Assembly (NCBI GenBank): GCA_034408745.1
Contig: JAWXCM010000354.1
Location: 1 to 13,322 of the forward strand
Reading direction: 5' to 3'
Source: JAWXCM01 sp034408745
GTDB taxonomy: Bacteria; Acidobacteriota; Terriglobia; Bryobacterales; Bryobacteraceae
DNA: 13,322 bases
Under the pieces are notes generated by a model that worked only from the letters and a program-made list of their open reading frames with translations, made no database searches and was not told the DNA's origin. Position numbers and translations under genes: made by a program. Positions 1 through 8,400 of this stretch are shown here, piece after piece. The number at the start of each line of letters is the position of its first letter. Within the stretch, counting starts at the first letter, position 1.

Positions 1-503
1 CCGTCGGCACCGTGCAGAAGGTCGCCAGCATCGTGCGTGGCAACGAGGACAGTGTCGCCGATCATGTCGAGCGGCTGATGACACAGCAGCGCTCACTCGA
101 ACGCGAAGTCGAGCAGCTCAAGACGCGCGTAGCCCATGCCCAGATGGCCGAACTCGACGGCGCAGCCCGCACCATCAAGGGCGTCAAGGTGCTGTCGGCG
201 CGGGTCGACGGCATGGACCGCCAACAGCTTCGCGAACTCGCCGATTCGCTCCGCAACAAGTGGAAGACCGGTGTGGTCGCGCTGGCCACCATCGGTGGTG
301 ACGGCAAGGTCGCCATCCTCACTGCCGTCACAAAGGACCTGACGGCGAAGGTCCACGCGGGCAAGCTCGCAGGCACTATGGCTGCCGCGGTCGGCGGTAA
401 AGGCGGCGGACGACCCGACATGGCGGAAGCGGGCGGCACCAACGGTGAGGCCCTGCCTGGCGCGCTCGAAGCGGTCTACGGCTCCGTGGAAGGAATGCTG
501 TAG
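1..503 (+). CDS. alaS: Alanyl-tRNA synthetase, C-terminal part (5' end outside window)
   Basis: Alanyl-tRNA synthetase charges tRNA-Ala in the cytoplasm; only the last ~167 residues are present. The reading frame is already open at base 3 (V-G-T-V-Q-K), so the gene enters from the left and the GTG at 12 is not a start. The visible part begins with a charged, coiled-coil-like stretch (roughly residues 18-45, rich in E, R, Q and L). It continues into a DHHA1/C-Ala domain ending in the glycine-rich signature GGKGGGRPDMAEAGG near codons at 391-438, which is diagnostic of the AlaS C-terminus. The protein ends normally at TAG 501-503. The next gene begins 4 nt later, so alaS probably leads or joins an operon with ypdA. 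The catalytic and editing domains cannot be judged here. Confidence 0.95.
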   Translation, partial: VGTVQKVASIVRGNEDSVADHVERLMTQQRSLEREVEQLKTRVAHAQMAELDGAARTIKGVKVLSARVDGMDRQQLRELADSLRNKWKTGVVALATIGGDGKVAILTAVTKDLTAKVHAGKLAGTMAAAVGGKGGGRPDMAEAGGTNGEALPGALEAVYGSVEGML

Positions 504-507
504 CGGC

Positions 508-1476
508 ATGATCCACGACGCCATCGTGATCGGTGCCGGACCCACCGGCCTGGCATGCGCGATCGAACTGAAGAAGCGCGGCCTCTCCGCGTTCTGTATC
601 GACAAGGGTTGCCTGTGCAACTCGCTGTACAACTACCCGGCGAACATGACGTTCTTCACGACGCCGGAACTGCTGGAGATCGGCGACATCCCGATGACGT
701 CGCTGAACGACAAGCCCACGCGCGTCGAGGGCCTGAAATACTACCGCCGTGTCGCCGAGCATTTCCAACTCGACGTGCACCAGTACGAGGCGGTGCTCAG
801 CGTCACGGGCGAGGACGGCCACTTCTTCGTCGAATCGGCGAAGCAGCAGTATCGATGCCGCAAGGTCATTCTTGCGACGGGCTTTTACGACATCCCTAAC
901 CCGGTCGGCTGCTTCGGTGAGGACCTGCCCAAGGTCACCCATTACTACCAGGAAGCGCACCCTTACTGGCGGACGCACGTGGCGGTAATCGGTGCCAAGA
1001 ACTCCGCCGCCATCGCATGCCTGGAACTCTTCTGGACGGGCGCGAAAAGCATCACGATGATCCACCGCGGCCCGGCCATCCATCACAACGTGAAGTACTG
1101 GATCAAGCCGAACATTGAAAACCGCATTAAAAACGGTGAAGTGACCGCGTATTTCAGTTCCACCGTCACGGCCATTCGACCCACCGAGATCGACGTACTC
1201 ACTCCGTCCGGTCCAGTTACTCTGCCCAACGACTTCGTGCTCGCGATGACCGGGTACCGGCCGGACCTCGCGTTCCTCGGCAGCATGGGCATTACTCTGC
1301 AGCCAGACACGCTGAAACCGCTCACCGATCCGGTCACGCTGGAAAGCCAGAGAAAAGGCATTTATCTGGCCGGCGTAATCGTGGCCGGAATGCATACCAA
1401 CGAGATATTCATTGAGAACGGCCGGTTTCACGGACGACAAATTGCCGAAGCAATCCGGCAATGTGTTAGTGTCTGA
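508..1476 (+). CDS. ypdA: YpdA-family FAD/NAD(P)-binding reductase (putative bacillithiol disulfide reductase)
   Basis: A 322-residue flavoprotein resembling YpdA/Bdr, the NADPH-dependent enzyme thought to reduce oxidised bacillithiol in the cytosol. Visible features are an N-terminal FAD dinucleotide motif (GAGPTG, residues 9-14), a YpdA-like segment around NSLYNYPANMTFF (38-50), a second nucleotide motif GAKNSA (162-167) for NADPH, and a C-terminal FAD motif (GIYLAGV, 284-290, then NEIFIENGRFHG). ATG 508 is chosen because the FAD motif then begins at the usual distance; GGAAGG (488-493) may act as a distant ribosome site. It starts 4 nt after alaS and ends 4 nt before the methyltransferase, so co-expression is likely. 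Oddity: the family's proposed redox cysteine, in GGGPCG of Firmicutes enzymes, is Thr13 here, while two cysteines sit in CLC at 35-37. Family membership is firm; the exact substrate is inferred. Confidence 0.9.
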   Translation: MIHDAIVIGAGPTGLACAIELKKRGLSAFCIDKGCLCNSLYNYPANMTFFTTPELLEIGDIPMTSLNDKPTRVEGLKYYRRVAEHFQLDVHQYEAVLSVTGEDGHFFVESAKQQYRCRKVILATGFYDIPNPVGCFGEDLPKVTHYYQEAHPYWRTHVAVIGAKNSAAIACLELFWTGAKSITMIHRGPAIHHNVKYWIKPNIENRIKNGEVTAYFSSTVTAIRPTEIDVLTPSGPVTLPNDFVLAMTGYRPDLAFLGSMGITLQPDTLKPLTDPVTLESQRKGIYLAGVIVAGMHTNEIFIENGRFHGRQIAEAIRQCVSV

Positions 1477-1480
1477 GACC

Positions 1481-2059
1481 ATGAGAGTCCTCGCGTCACT
1501 CACACTCACCTTCAGCCTGCTCGCTTTCACAGCAGTCGCCCAGACCGCCAAACCGCGGCGCGCACCCGACGTTCCCTACGTCCCGACTACCGAAAAAGCG
1601 GTCGAGGAAATGCTCAAACTCGGCAAGGTCACCAAAGATGACATTGTCTATGACCTCGGCTGCGGCGATGGCCGCATCGTGATTACGGCGGCGAAGAAGT
1701 ACGGCGCTCATGGCGTCGGGATCGACATCAATCCCGAGCGTATTAAGGAAGCCCGCGCGAACGTCGCCAAAGAAAGCCCCGAAGTTCAGAAGCTGGTCCG
1801 CTTTGAGGAAAACGACCTGTTCGAGGCCAACTTCAAAGAAGCGACCATAGTGACACTGTTCCTGCTGCCGCAGATCAATCTCAAACTGCAGCCAAAACTG
1901 CTGGCCGATCTGAAGCCGGGGACCCGCGTGGTGTCGAACACGTTCGACATGGGCGAGTGGAAGGCCGAGAAAGAAGCCAATCTCGCCGAAGCCGAGGACA
2001 ACGAATATTCCGGGCTCAGCTCGAAATTCTTCCTCTGGACCATTCCGGCCAGGAAGTAA
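1481..2059 (+). CDS. Predicted exported class I SAM-dependent methyltransferase
   Basis: A 192-residue protein with a Rossmann-fold methyltransferase domain. Motif I is DLGCGDGR (58-65), the acidic end of strand 2 is D82 in GIDINP, and a further SAM-region motif is ENDLF (110-114), followed by TLFLLPQ (125-131). The short domain with DLGCGDGRI recalls the FAM173/ATPSCKMT lysine methyltransferase group; that placement is from memory and tentative. Residues 1-20 look like a Sec signal peptide (MRVLASL, hydrophobic core, AVA|QT cleavage site), which is odd for an enzyme using cytosolic SAM; it could instead be a membrane anchor. ATG 1481 is preferred over an upstream in-frame ATG at 1412 because it gives a clean signal peptide and lies 4 nt after the ypdA stop. 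No strong ribosome site is visible, so coupling to ypdA is likely. Its substrate is unknown. Confidence 0.8.
   Translation: MRVLASLTLTFSLLAFTAVAQTAKPRRAPDVPYVPTTEKAVEEMLKLGKVTKDDIVYDLGCGDGRIVITAAKKYGAHGVGIDINPERIKEARANVAKESPEVQKLVRFEENDLFEANFKEATIVTLFLLPQINLKLQPKLLADLKPGTRVVSNTFDMGEWKAEKEANLAEAEDNEYSGLSSKFFLWTIPARK
2029..2056. terminator. Weak hairpin at the convergent 3' ends (possible terminator)
   Basis: CTTCCT (2029-2034) followed by GG can pair with CCAGGAAG (2049-2056), with a 2-nt bulge and a loop of about 10 nt. It lies in the last codons of the methyltransferase, just before the abutting stop codons. Read on the minus strand it follows the sulfatase stop and is trailed by AATTTC, a poor U-tract. 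It is the only candidate terminator between the two converging runs, and the pairing may be chance. Confidence 0.2.
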
Positions 2060-3454
2060 TTAAGCCATCCACTTCTTCAGAAATTCAGGATCGAGAAACG
2101 GGTCCCGAGTCTGTTTCCGCCAGTCGAGCAGCGCCGTCTTCAGGCGCTGTTCGGCTTTGGCGGCCTCTGTTTTTCCCGCCAAATTCCGGAATTCATCCGG
2201 GTCATTCTGCAGATCGTAAAGCTCAAATTCCGGTGGATTTGCGAACGTTTCAAATACGTCGCGAGTCGGCGCGTTCTTTGAGCTCTGGTATGCCGTGTCT
2301 CCATCGATGCCGGTGGACGGTTTGGCGGAACTCGCCACCAGGTTGTGAATCAGCTTGTAGCGCGTGTCGCGAATCGCGCGACGTGGAAACCTGGGTTTCG
2401 CGCCGTGTGTATGGAACTCTGCCGCAAGAAACTCACGCCACTTTGCGTTGCCGTCGCTCACCACCGGGCGCAGCGACTGGCCGTGCATCGGAGAGGGAGA
2501 CTGGACGCCTGCAGCGTCGAAGAACGTGGGCGCAATGTCCACCGTGCTAACCATTGCTTTCGACACCAGGCCGGCTTTGCTGACGCCCGGCCAGCGGACG
2601 ATGAAGGGAACGCGCAGGCCGGCTTCGTAAGTCGTCGTCTTGCCGCGAGCGAACGGCGGGCCGTGGTCGCCGATCACCACGATCAACGTGTCCTGTTCTT
2701 TTCCGGCTTTGCGCAACTCGTCCAGGAGAAGACCGAAGCCGTAGTCGAACCGGGCGCAGGCGTTCAGATAATTCGCGGTCCGCTCCCGCTGCTCCGGCGT
2801 ATCGATTCCCTGGAAACGGAACAGCGTTTCTTTCGTCGGATCGACCGGCTTTTCCGGTAATCCTTCCACCTGGGGCGGGAAATACCACTCATTTGGCGCG
2901 CCTTGTTTACGAAATGCGTGTGGGTCGCCGAAATTAACCATCAGAAAGAAGGGCTGGTCGCCGGTCTCTTTGAAGAACTCGGCCGCATGGCTCGCGTTGT
3001 CGCGCACGTGCCGGTTCATCCCGACCTGCACCTTGCGCATGTCGAAGGCGAAGTCCTTCTCCGGGTTGACGTGCAGTTTGCCCAGGATGCCGGTCTTGTA
3101 GCCTGCCATCTCTTTCAGCATGTTCGGAATGGTGCGATTCACCAGGCCGGGGTGCAGGCTGAAGCCGCCATTTGTCAATCCGTACTGCCCGTTGGAGTGG
3201 GGGAACAGGCCCGTGAACATGGCGCTGCGCGACGGACTGCACGAGGCCTGCGCCACATACGCCACCTCAAACCGAACTCCGGTAGTGGCGAACTTGTCGA
3301 GGTTGGGTGTCTGGATGCGCTTCTCGCCGTAGCAGCCGAGTAGCAGGCCCAAATCGTCCGCAGTCACGAACAAAATGTTCGGGCGCTTGCGCGTCTGCGC
3401 CGTTGCGAGGCCTGCGCCCAGAGTCGTGGTCAGGAATGTTCTGCGATTCATCAT
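2060..3454 (-). CDS. Tat-exported formylglycine-dependent sulfatase, SGSH (heparan N-sulfatase)-like
   Basis: A 464-residue family S1 (alkaline-phosphatase superfamily) sulfatase that would hydrolyse a sulfate ester or sulfamate outside the cytoplasm. Residues 1-19 form a Tat-type signal (NRRTFLTTT, then GAGLATA). The metal-binding ADD lies at 32-34 and the formylglycine signature C72-S-P-S-R76 is followed by SAMFTG. GKLH at 125-128, DPH at 177-179, GDHG at 262-265 and K272 complete the expected catalytic and metal set. SCSPSR, PHSNGQYGL, TGILGK and HVNPE recall animal N-sulfoglucosamine sulfohydrolase; this is a comparison from memory. Maturation needs an FGE or anSME enzyme, none of which is in the window. 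The ATG at 3454 overlaps the VWA stop by 4 nt (ATGA), indicating translational coupling; a second ATG at 3451 is possible. The C-terminus abuts the convergent methyltransferase stop. The substrate is not determinable from sequence. Confidence 0.92.
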   Translation of the reverse strand: MMNRRTFLTTTLGAGLATAQTRKRPNILFVTADDLGLLLGCYGEKRIQTPNLDKFATTGVRFEVAYVAQASCSPSRSAMFTGLFPHSNGQYGLTNGGFSLHPGLVNRTIPNMLKEMAGYKTGILGKLHVNPEKDFAFDMRKVQVGMNRHVRDNASHAAEFFKETGDQPFFLMVNFGDPHAFRKQGAPNEWYFPPQVEGLPEKPVDPTKETLFRFQGIDTPEQRERTANYLNACARFDYGFGLLLDELRKAGKEQDTLIVVIGDHGPPFARGKTTTYEAGLRVPFIVRWPGVSKAGLVSKAMVSTVDIAPTFFDAAGVQSPSPMHGQSLRPVVSDGNAKWREFLAAEFHTHGAKPRFPRRAIRDTRYKLIHNLVASSAKPSTGIDGDTAYQSSKNAPTRDVFETFANPPEFELYDLQNDPDEFRNLAGKTEAAKAEQRLKTALLDWRKQTRDPFLDPEFLKKWMA

Positions 3455-5481
3455 CGTGATACCACCAGGGCGGTTCGTTCGTACGAGAATTTGTGTCCCA
3501 CCGCATCGACTACACTAACCTGGGCGACGTAGCGGCCAGGGCGCACGCCGTCCAGCGGGATCTGGAACTGCAGCGGTGAGGTTCCGGCTCGGACCGCATC
3601 GGCGGCCGCGGCCAGCACGGGCTCGGATTCCATGACCTTCGTATTTCCTTTGAACAGACTCACGGTAGCCGCCGTCTGTCCCTGAGCATCATACGCCTCC
3701 ACGTAGACGTACAGCTTCTGACCGGCGCGGAACAGGCGCGTAACGCTCGGTACCAGCTTCTGTCCGTCCTTGATCAGAGGGTGATTCGCGAGGATCTTCT
3801 TGTTCTTCTCGACCGAGGCGAGCGCTGCGTTGAGCGGCTCGCGCTGGCTGCTCCAGACGACGGAACTGATGACGGGCTGTTCGGGGATGGTGAACTTCGT
3901 CTCGAAGGTACCCATGCGACCCGACGCGTTCTCGCGCACCAGGAACTTCGCTTTGTACGCGCCAGGCGGCAGCGTGAAGCCGGTGTCGTAGAGCACGTTG
4001 CGTTTCTTCATATCCTCGGCCGTGGCGTTGGCCGGGAGTTTGAGTTTGATGGCGTCACGTACGCTGGCCGCGATCTTGCCTTTGCTGTCGCGCACCTGTC
4101 CGATGAAATCGAATTCGGTCGATTTCCTTTCCGGATCGATGGCCGAGCCGGGAATGCGCACCGCGATGGGCACGAAGAATTTGGTTGGGTTCAGGCGGAA
4201 CCAGTTCACTTCGAGCGCAAGCGGGAGGCCGGTCTGGGGGTCGCCCAGCATCAGGGCTTCCTGCAACTGGCGCTCTTTGTCGGACGAGTTGAAGGCGGTC
4301 CAGACTTTCTCGCCGTAATACCCGGCGCGGAAGTCGAGCCGGGCCTGCAAAGTCGTGTTGGTGAGCTTCACGCCGACCTTGCGGAAGCGGCCATCGCGCG
4401 AGCCGTCCGTCGAGTAGTAGCCGAGTGTGTAATAGCTCTGCAGATCCTTCTGGGCCTGCTGGATGCCGAGCCCGAGGTCGTTGTTGTCGAGCAGGGCTTT
4501 GCCGCCTGTGTCGGCCGCCAGCGAGTTCAGTGTCTCCTGCTGTTCGGCGTGCTTGTCCCGGTGGACGCGCTGCGCTTTGCCGGTGTAGAGCGCGTTGCCT
4601 TTGGCTCCGGTTTCTCCGGCGCCGCCACCCGGAGGCGTTGCGACGAGGCCGCGGACGTCGACCGGATAAAACGACACGTTGGCCCGGACCGCGGCGTTGA
4701 CGGTGGCTCTCAGCTGGGCCTGATTTTCCGCTCCGCTGCCGCCCGCGCCGCTGGAGAAATAGATCAGAGCCTTCTTTTCGGGCAATGTGGCCATCAGCCG
4801 GACGGCTTGTTCAAGAGCTCCGAGTTTGCGGTCCGTGTTGAACAGGTCGAGCTCGATTTCTTCGGGCGTGGTGGTTGCGGTCTCGCCGGTTTCTTCGGCA
4901 TTGGGATCGCTGAGCGCGGCGTCGGTGCCGGGGAGCAACCCTTCACCGATGCGGAACTTCTTCAGCGCCGCGAGGAGTTTGGTGCGGTCGTCGGTGAACT
5001 CCTGGTCGGTGCGTATGCCGGAGGAGAAGCTCATGATCTGGACCAGGTCGGATTTGGCCAGCTTCTCATTCACGAACTTCAGTGCCGAGTCCTGGGCGCG
5101 CAACTGGTCGGAGATCTCCATGCCTGCGAAGTCGAAAAACAGGATCATCAGGCGCCTGTCTCGAAACCGCTCGCGGCCCTCTGGCTCGGGCTTCGGCGGC
5201 TCGGCGGCGTCCAGGGACGCTTCAGCGCTTTCCGGCGGAGCGGGTGGCAGAACTTCGTTGGAGAGCTCCTGAAACTCGAAAACAGAGACGGACTGTGGCT
5301 TGCCGTTCTCCATCAGGGCGAAGTCTTCCTTCTTCAGTCCGGTGAGGGGCTTGCCGGACTTGTCGCGAACGATGACATTGACGACGACAAGGTTGGCTTC
5401 CGCCTTAAACGTGATGTCGGATTTCTCCTGCGCGACGAGCAGGCCGGCGACGATGGTGAGTGCGATCAGTCGGCGAATCAT
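3451..5481 (-). CDS. VWA-domain protein of the Acidobacterial VWFA-related type, exported
   Basis: A 676-residue envelope protein. Residues 1-17 are a Sec signal peptide (MIRRLIAL, hydrophobic core, VA|QEK). Residues 20-75 form the family's N-terminal beta module (FKAEANLVVVNVIVRD, then GLKKEDFALMENG). A proline/glutamate-rich linker spans about 78-105 and a von Willebrand A domain runs from about 110 to 350, with LMILFFDFAG as its first strand and KKALIYFSSG later. The C-terminal ~300 residues look like beta-sandwich repeats. The MIDAS motif is degenerate: DxSxS reads D117-F-A-G-M121, so ordinary metal-dependent ligand binding is doubtful. The function of this family is not established; a role in envelope protein interaction is plausible. 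The ATG overlaps the TGA of the upstream barrel gene by one base (TGATG), and its own TGA overlaps the sulfatase ATG by 4 nt, so it sits in the middle of a coupled operon. Confidence 0.9.
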   Translation of the reverse strand: MIRRLIALTIVAGLLVAQEKSDITFKAEANLVVVNVIVRDKSGKPLTGLKKEDFALMENGKPQSVSVFEFQELSNEVLPPAPPESAEASLDAAEPPKPEPEGRERFRDRRLMILFFDFAGMEISDQLRAQDSALKFVNEKLAKSDLVQIMSFSSGIRTDQEFTDDRTKLLAALKKFRIGEGLLPGTDAALSDPNAEETGETATTTPEEIELDLFNTDRKLGALEQAVRLMATLPEKKALIYFSSGAGGSGAENQAQLRATVNAAVRANVSFYPVDVRGLVATPPGGGAGETGAKGNALYTGKAQRVHRDKHAEQQETLNSLAADTGGKALLDNNDLGLGIQQAQKDLQSYYTLGYYSTDGSRDGRFRKVGVKLTNTTLQARLDFRAGYYGEKVWTAFNSSDKERQLQEALMLGDPQTGLPLALEVNWFRLNPTKFFVPIAVRIPGSAIDPERKSTEFDFIGQVRDSKGKIAASVRDAIKLKLPANATAEDMKKRNVLYDTGFTLPPGAYKAKFLVRENASGRMGTFETKFTIPEQPVISSVVWSSQREPLNAALASVEKNKKILANHPLIKDGQKLVPSVTRLFRAGQKLYVYVEAYDAQGQTAATVSLFKGNTKVMESEPVLAAAADAVRAGTSPLQFQIPLDGVRPGRYVAQVSVVDAVGHKFSYERTALVVSR

Positions 5482-8400
5482 CAGAACCGGAACCTCGCTG
5501 TCAGGGTTACCTGGCGCATGGACGACACGTTGGTCGGGCTCCCGTAGTTGAGGGCGTTGATAACTGTGCCGAGACTGGTGTAGTTCACCTGGTTCAGGGC
5601 GTTTTCGGAGTTGGCTCGAATTTCGAATCGATGCTTCTCACCGAGGTTGAAGGAGCGTCCGAAGGAGACGTTGATACCGGTGAAGCCGGGGCCTGGGATC
5701 GTATTGCGACCGGCGTTGCCGAAGCGGCCGGACGGCGGCGTCATGAAGGCCTGCGCGTTGAAGAAGCCGCTGGTTCCGGTGACGGGCTGGCCGGTGGAAT
5801 CGGCTCGGCCGCTGCCAGTGGAGCCAGTGCCGCCAGCGTCGGAAATGTTGCCAAGGACTCGCGCGGTGAAGGGGCGTCCGGTGCGGGCGACGAAGGTCGT
5901 CGACAGGTTCCAGTCCTTCAGGAGCTTTGCGGCTATCGAACGGTCCTTGAGGAAAAACGCGTTCTCGCCGAAGGGCGAACTGATCAGGTGCGTGAGCTGG
6001 AACTGGTGGCGGAGGTCGAAACTGGACAGGCCGCGTTCGGCGGCGAGGTTGCCGTCGTCCTGAGCGACGGTGCCGCCGCCACCGCCGATGTTGGACGCGT
6101 TGTCGATGGACTTGGCCCAGGTGTAGCTGGCGTTGTAAGACAGGCCTTTGCGGAGGCGTCGAGTTACGCGCAGCGTGCCGCTGTGGAATATGGAGTTCGC
6201 TTCCGAACTGTCGAACGTGAAGCCTACGGCGTTGCCGATGAGGCGGCGCTGTTCGGCGGTGAGCGGCGAGCCGGGGGCGGCTCGGTTGGGCTGGCGCAGC
6301 ACGTCGAGCCGGGTGCCTTTGGTACCGGTGCAGGCGAGTTCGATGACATGCCCGACGAGCTCTTGCTGGACCGAGAAGTTCCAGGTTTGCGCGTAAGGCA
6401 GGAGGTAATTCCGGGCGACTGCGAAATTATTCGTGACCGTTTTCCCTAATTCGCCGAAATTGCCAAAGCCATTTTGCAGCGTGAGGCGGCGGGAGAGGCT
6501 GGTGCTCAGTGACGACGTGCTGGCGAAGGGCGGCTGTCCGGCGAGCCGGCTGGCGATGTTGTTATAAGCCGCACCGTCGAAGAAGATGCTGTAGCCTCCA
6601 CGGATCTGCAGGTGGCTTTTCGGGATGGGGCGCCAGGCGAAGCCGAACCGCGGGCCGAGGTTGTTCTTGTCGGGGTCGACGAGACCTCTGGGGAACTGGC
6701 CCGAGTACGGCCCGGGCTGCGCTGGCGTGACCACAGCGACTGCTGTGAAGGCGGGGGCGATGTCGAGGTTGGCGAGGTGGCCATCGCGTTCGTAAAACGG
6801 CGTGTAGTACTCGTAGCGAAGGCCGAGGTTGAGGGTGAGGTTGTTGCGCAGGCGCCACTCATCCTGAAACCACGTTGCGTAGATGTTGGAGCGGAAGAAG
6901 GTGGAGGTGGTGCCGTATCGAATCGAGCTCGATTGTGGGAAGCCGAGGAGGAAGTCGGCGAAGTCGAAGCCGGTGCCGGGGAGCGGCTGTCCGGCGGAGT
7001 TGAGGCCGCTTGTGAGGAGGCCGCTGAAGTTGAGTGAGCCGCGCGCGTTCTGGTCGGTATTGGTGTCGATGCGGGCCCAGCGGAACTCGAGGCCGGCGCC
7101 GATGGTGTGGTTGCCTCTGGAGATGCTGACGCTGTCCGTGATGGAGACGGTCTGGTTATGGCGGAGCAGCGGAGCGGCGTCGGTAATGTCGGCGAAGTTG
7201 GTGAAGTTGATGTTGGGCGGTCCCCACGTGAGGGGGTTGTTGACGGCGGGGCCGCTGATGCCAAGGGCGGCCGATGTGTTCTCGCGGTTCGCGAAATACG
7301 GGAGGGTTTCGTTGCGGTCGCGGTTGATGCGGAAGCGGAGGTCGTTGACTCGCTTCGGGCCGATGATGAAGGTCCAGCCAGCGTCGACGGTGTAGCCGCT
7401 GCCGCTGATGTCGTCGATGTATCCGAGCAGTTGCGGGTTATTCGAATTCCGGGACTGCCTGGTGTAGCCGCCGGAGATTCGGTTCTTCTGGCTGAGGCTC
7501 TGGTTGATGCGGAAATTCAGCTCGTCGGAGTTGCGGCTGGTGGAGGCTACGAACTGGTAGTTCTGGACTGTGCTGGTGCGGTTGGGCAGGGGCAGGAATT
7601 TCAGCAGGCCGGTAGCTGCGGGGTTGACGCGGCTCTCGGGAATGCGATTGCCGGCGAAGGGTGCGCCGGTGGTGGGGTCGTGGACGGTGACCGGGCCTCG
7701 GATCTGGGTCTCAGAGAAGTCTCCGGCGCGCTGGAGGGCCGTGGGCACGATGCCGAAGCCGCTGTAGGGGCCTCGGTTGCGGCCGGCCGACCACGCGAAG
7801 GTGAACTGGGTTCGTGCGAGAGCCGGGATTCTGGTGATGGCCAGCGGGCCGCCGAGGGTCAGGTTGTAGCGGTTCTGCGCGTAGTCGGGCTTGTCGAAGT
7901 ACTGGCCGGTGATGGCGTAGGAGCGGGCGTCGAAGAACGAGTTTCCGGCGGTGTAAGAGAACTGGCCCCGGATTCCGGGCTGTCCCTTTTTGTTTTTGTT
8001 GCCGAAGCTGCGCTCGGTGCCGCGGCGCTGGGCGAGGCGCTTGAGGACTTTGGCCTGCTCGTCCTTTGGGAGCTTGTCGAGGTAGGCTTTGAAGCGCTCG
8101 CTGGGCCCGCCGGCTCCGAAGGGTCCTTTGGCCGCGGCTGCTCGTTTGGCGCCCTTTCCGGGTGCGGCTCCACCGCCTCCGGCGGCTGCTCGTCTGCCGC
8201 CTCCACCACCTGCGGAGACGCCACTGGTTGCCGCGGCGAAGCTGCCGCCTCCGGCTTCGGCTGGTGCTGTGCCGGGCGGGACTTCGTTGGCCATTCTGAG
8301 GAGGAAGCTGGTGTCCTGCTCTCTGGGCTCACTGAGGCCCTGGCTGACGCTGCCGTTGACCACGAACGAGGTGTCGATGATGCCGCTGTCGCGGTTTTCA

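Noticed and set aside
445..507. Upstream extension of ypdA to 445
   Set aside because: It would overlap alaS by 59 nt and add 21 residues before the FAD motif, which normally sits near the N-terminus.
376..1551. 391-codon open frame on the minus strand opposite ypdA
   Set aside because: Its translation is rich in Arg/Val/His with no motif, and it lies fully antisense to a clear flavoprotein; GC-rich codon structure opens such frames.
3781..5547. 588-codon open frame on the plus strand opposite the VWA gene
   Set aside because: No domain or signal peptide, and it is antisense to a recognisable VWA gene; treated as a shadow.
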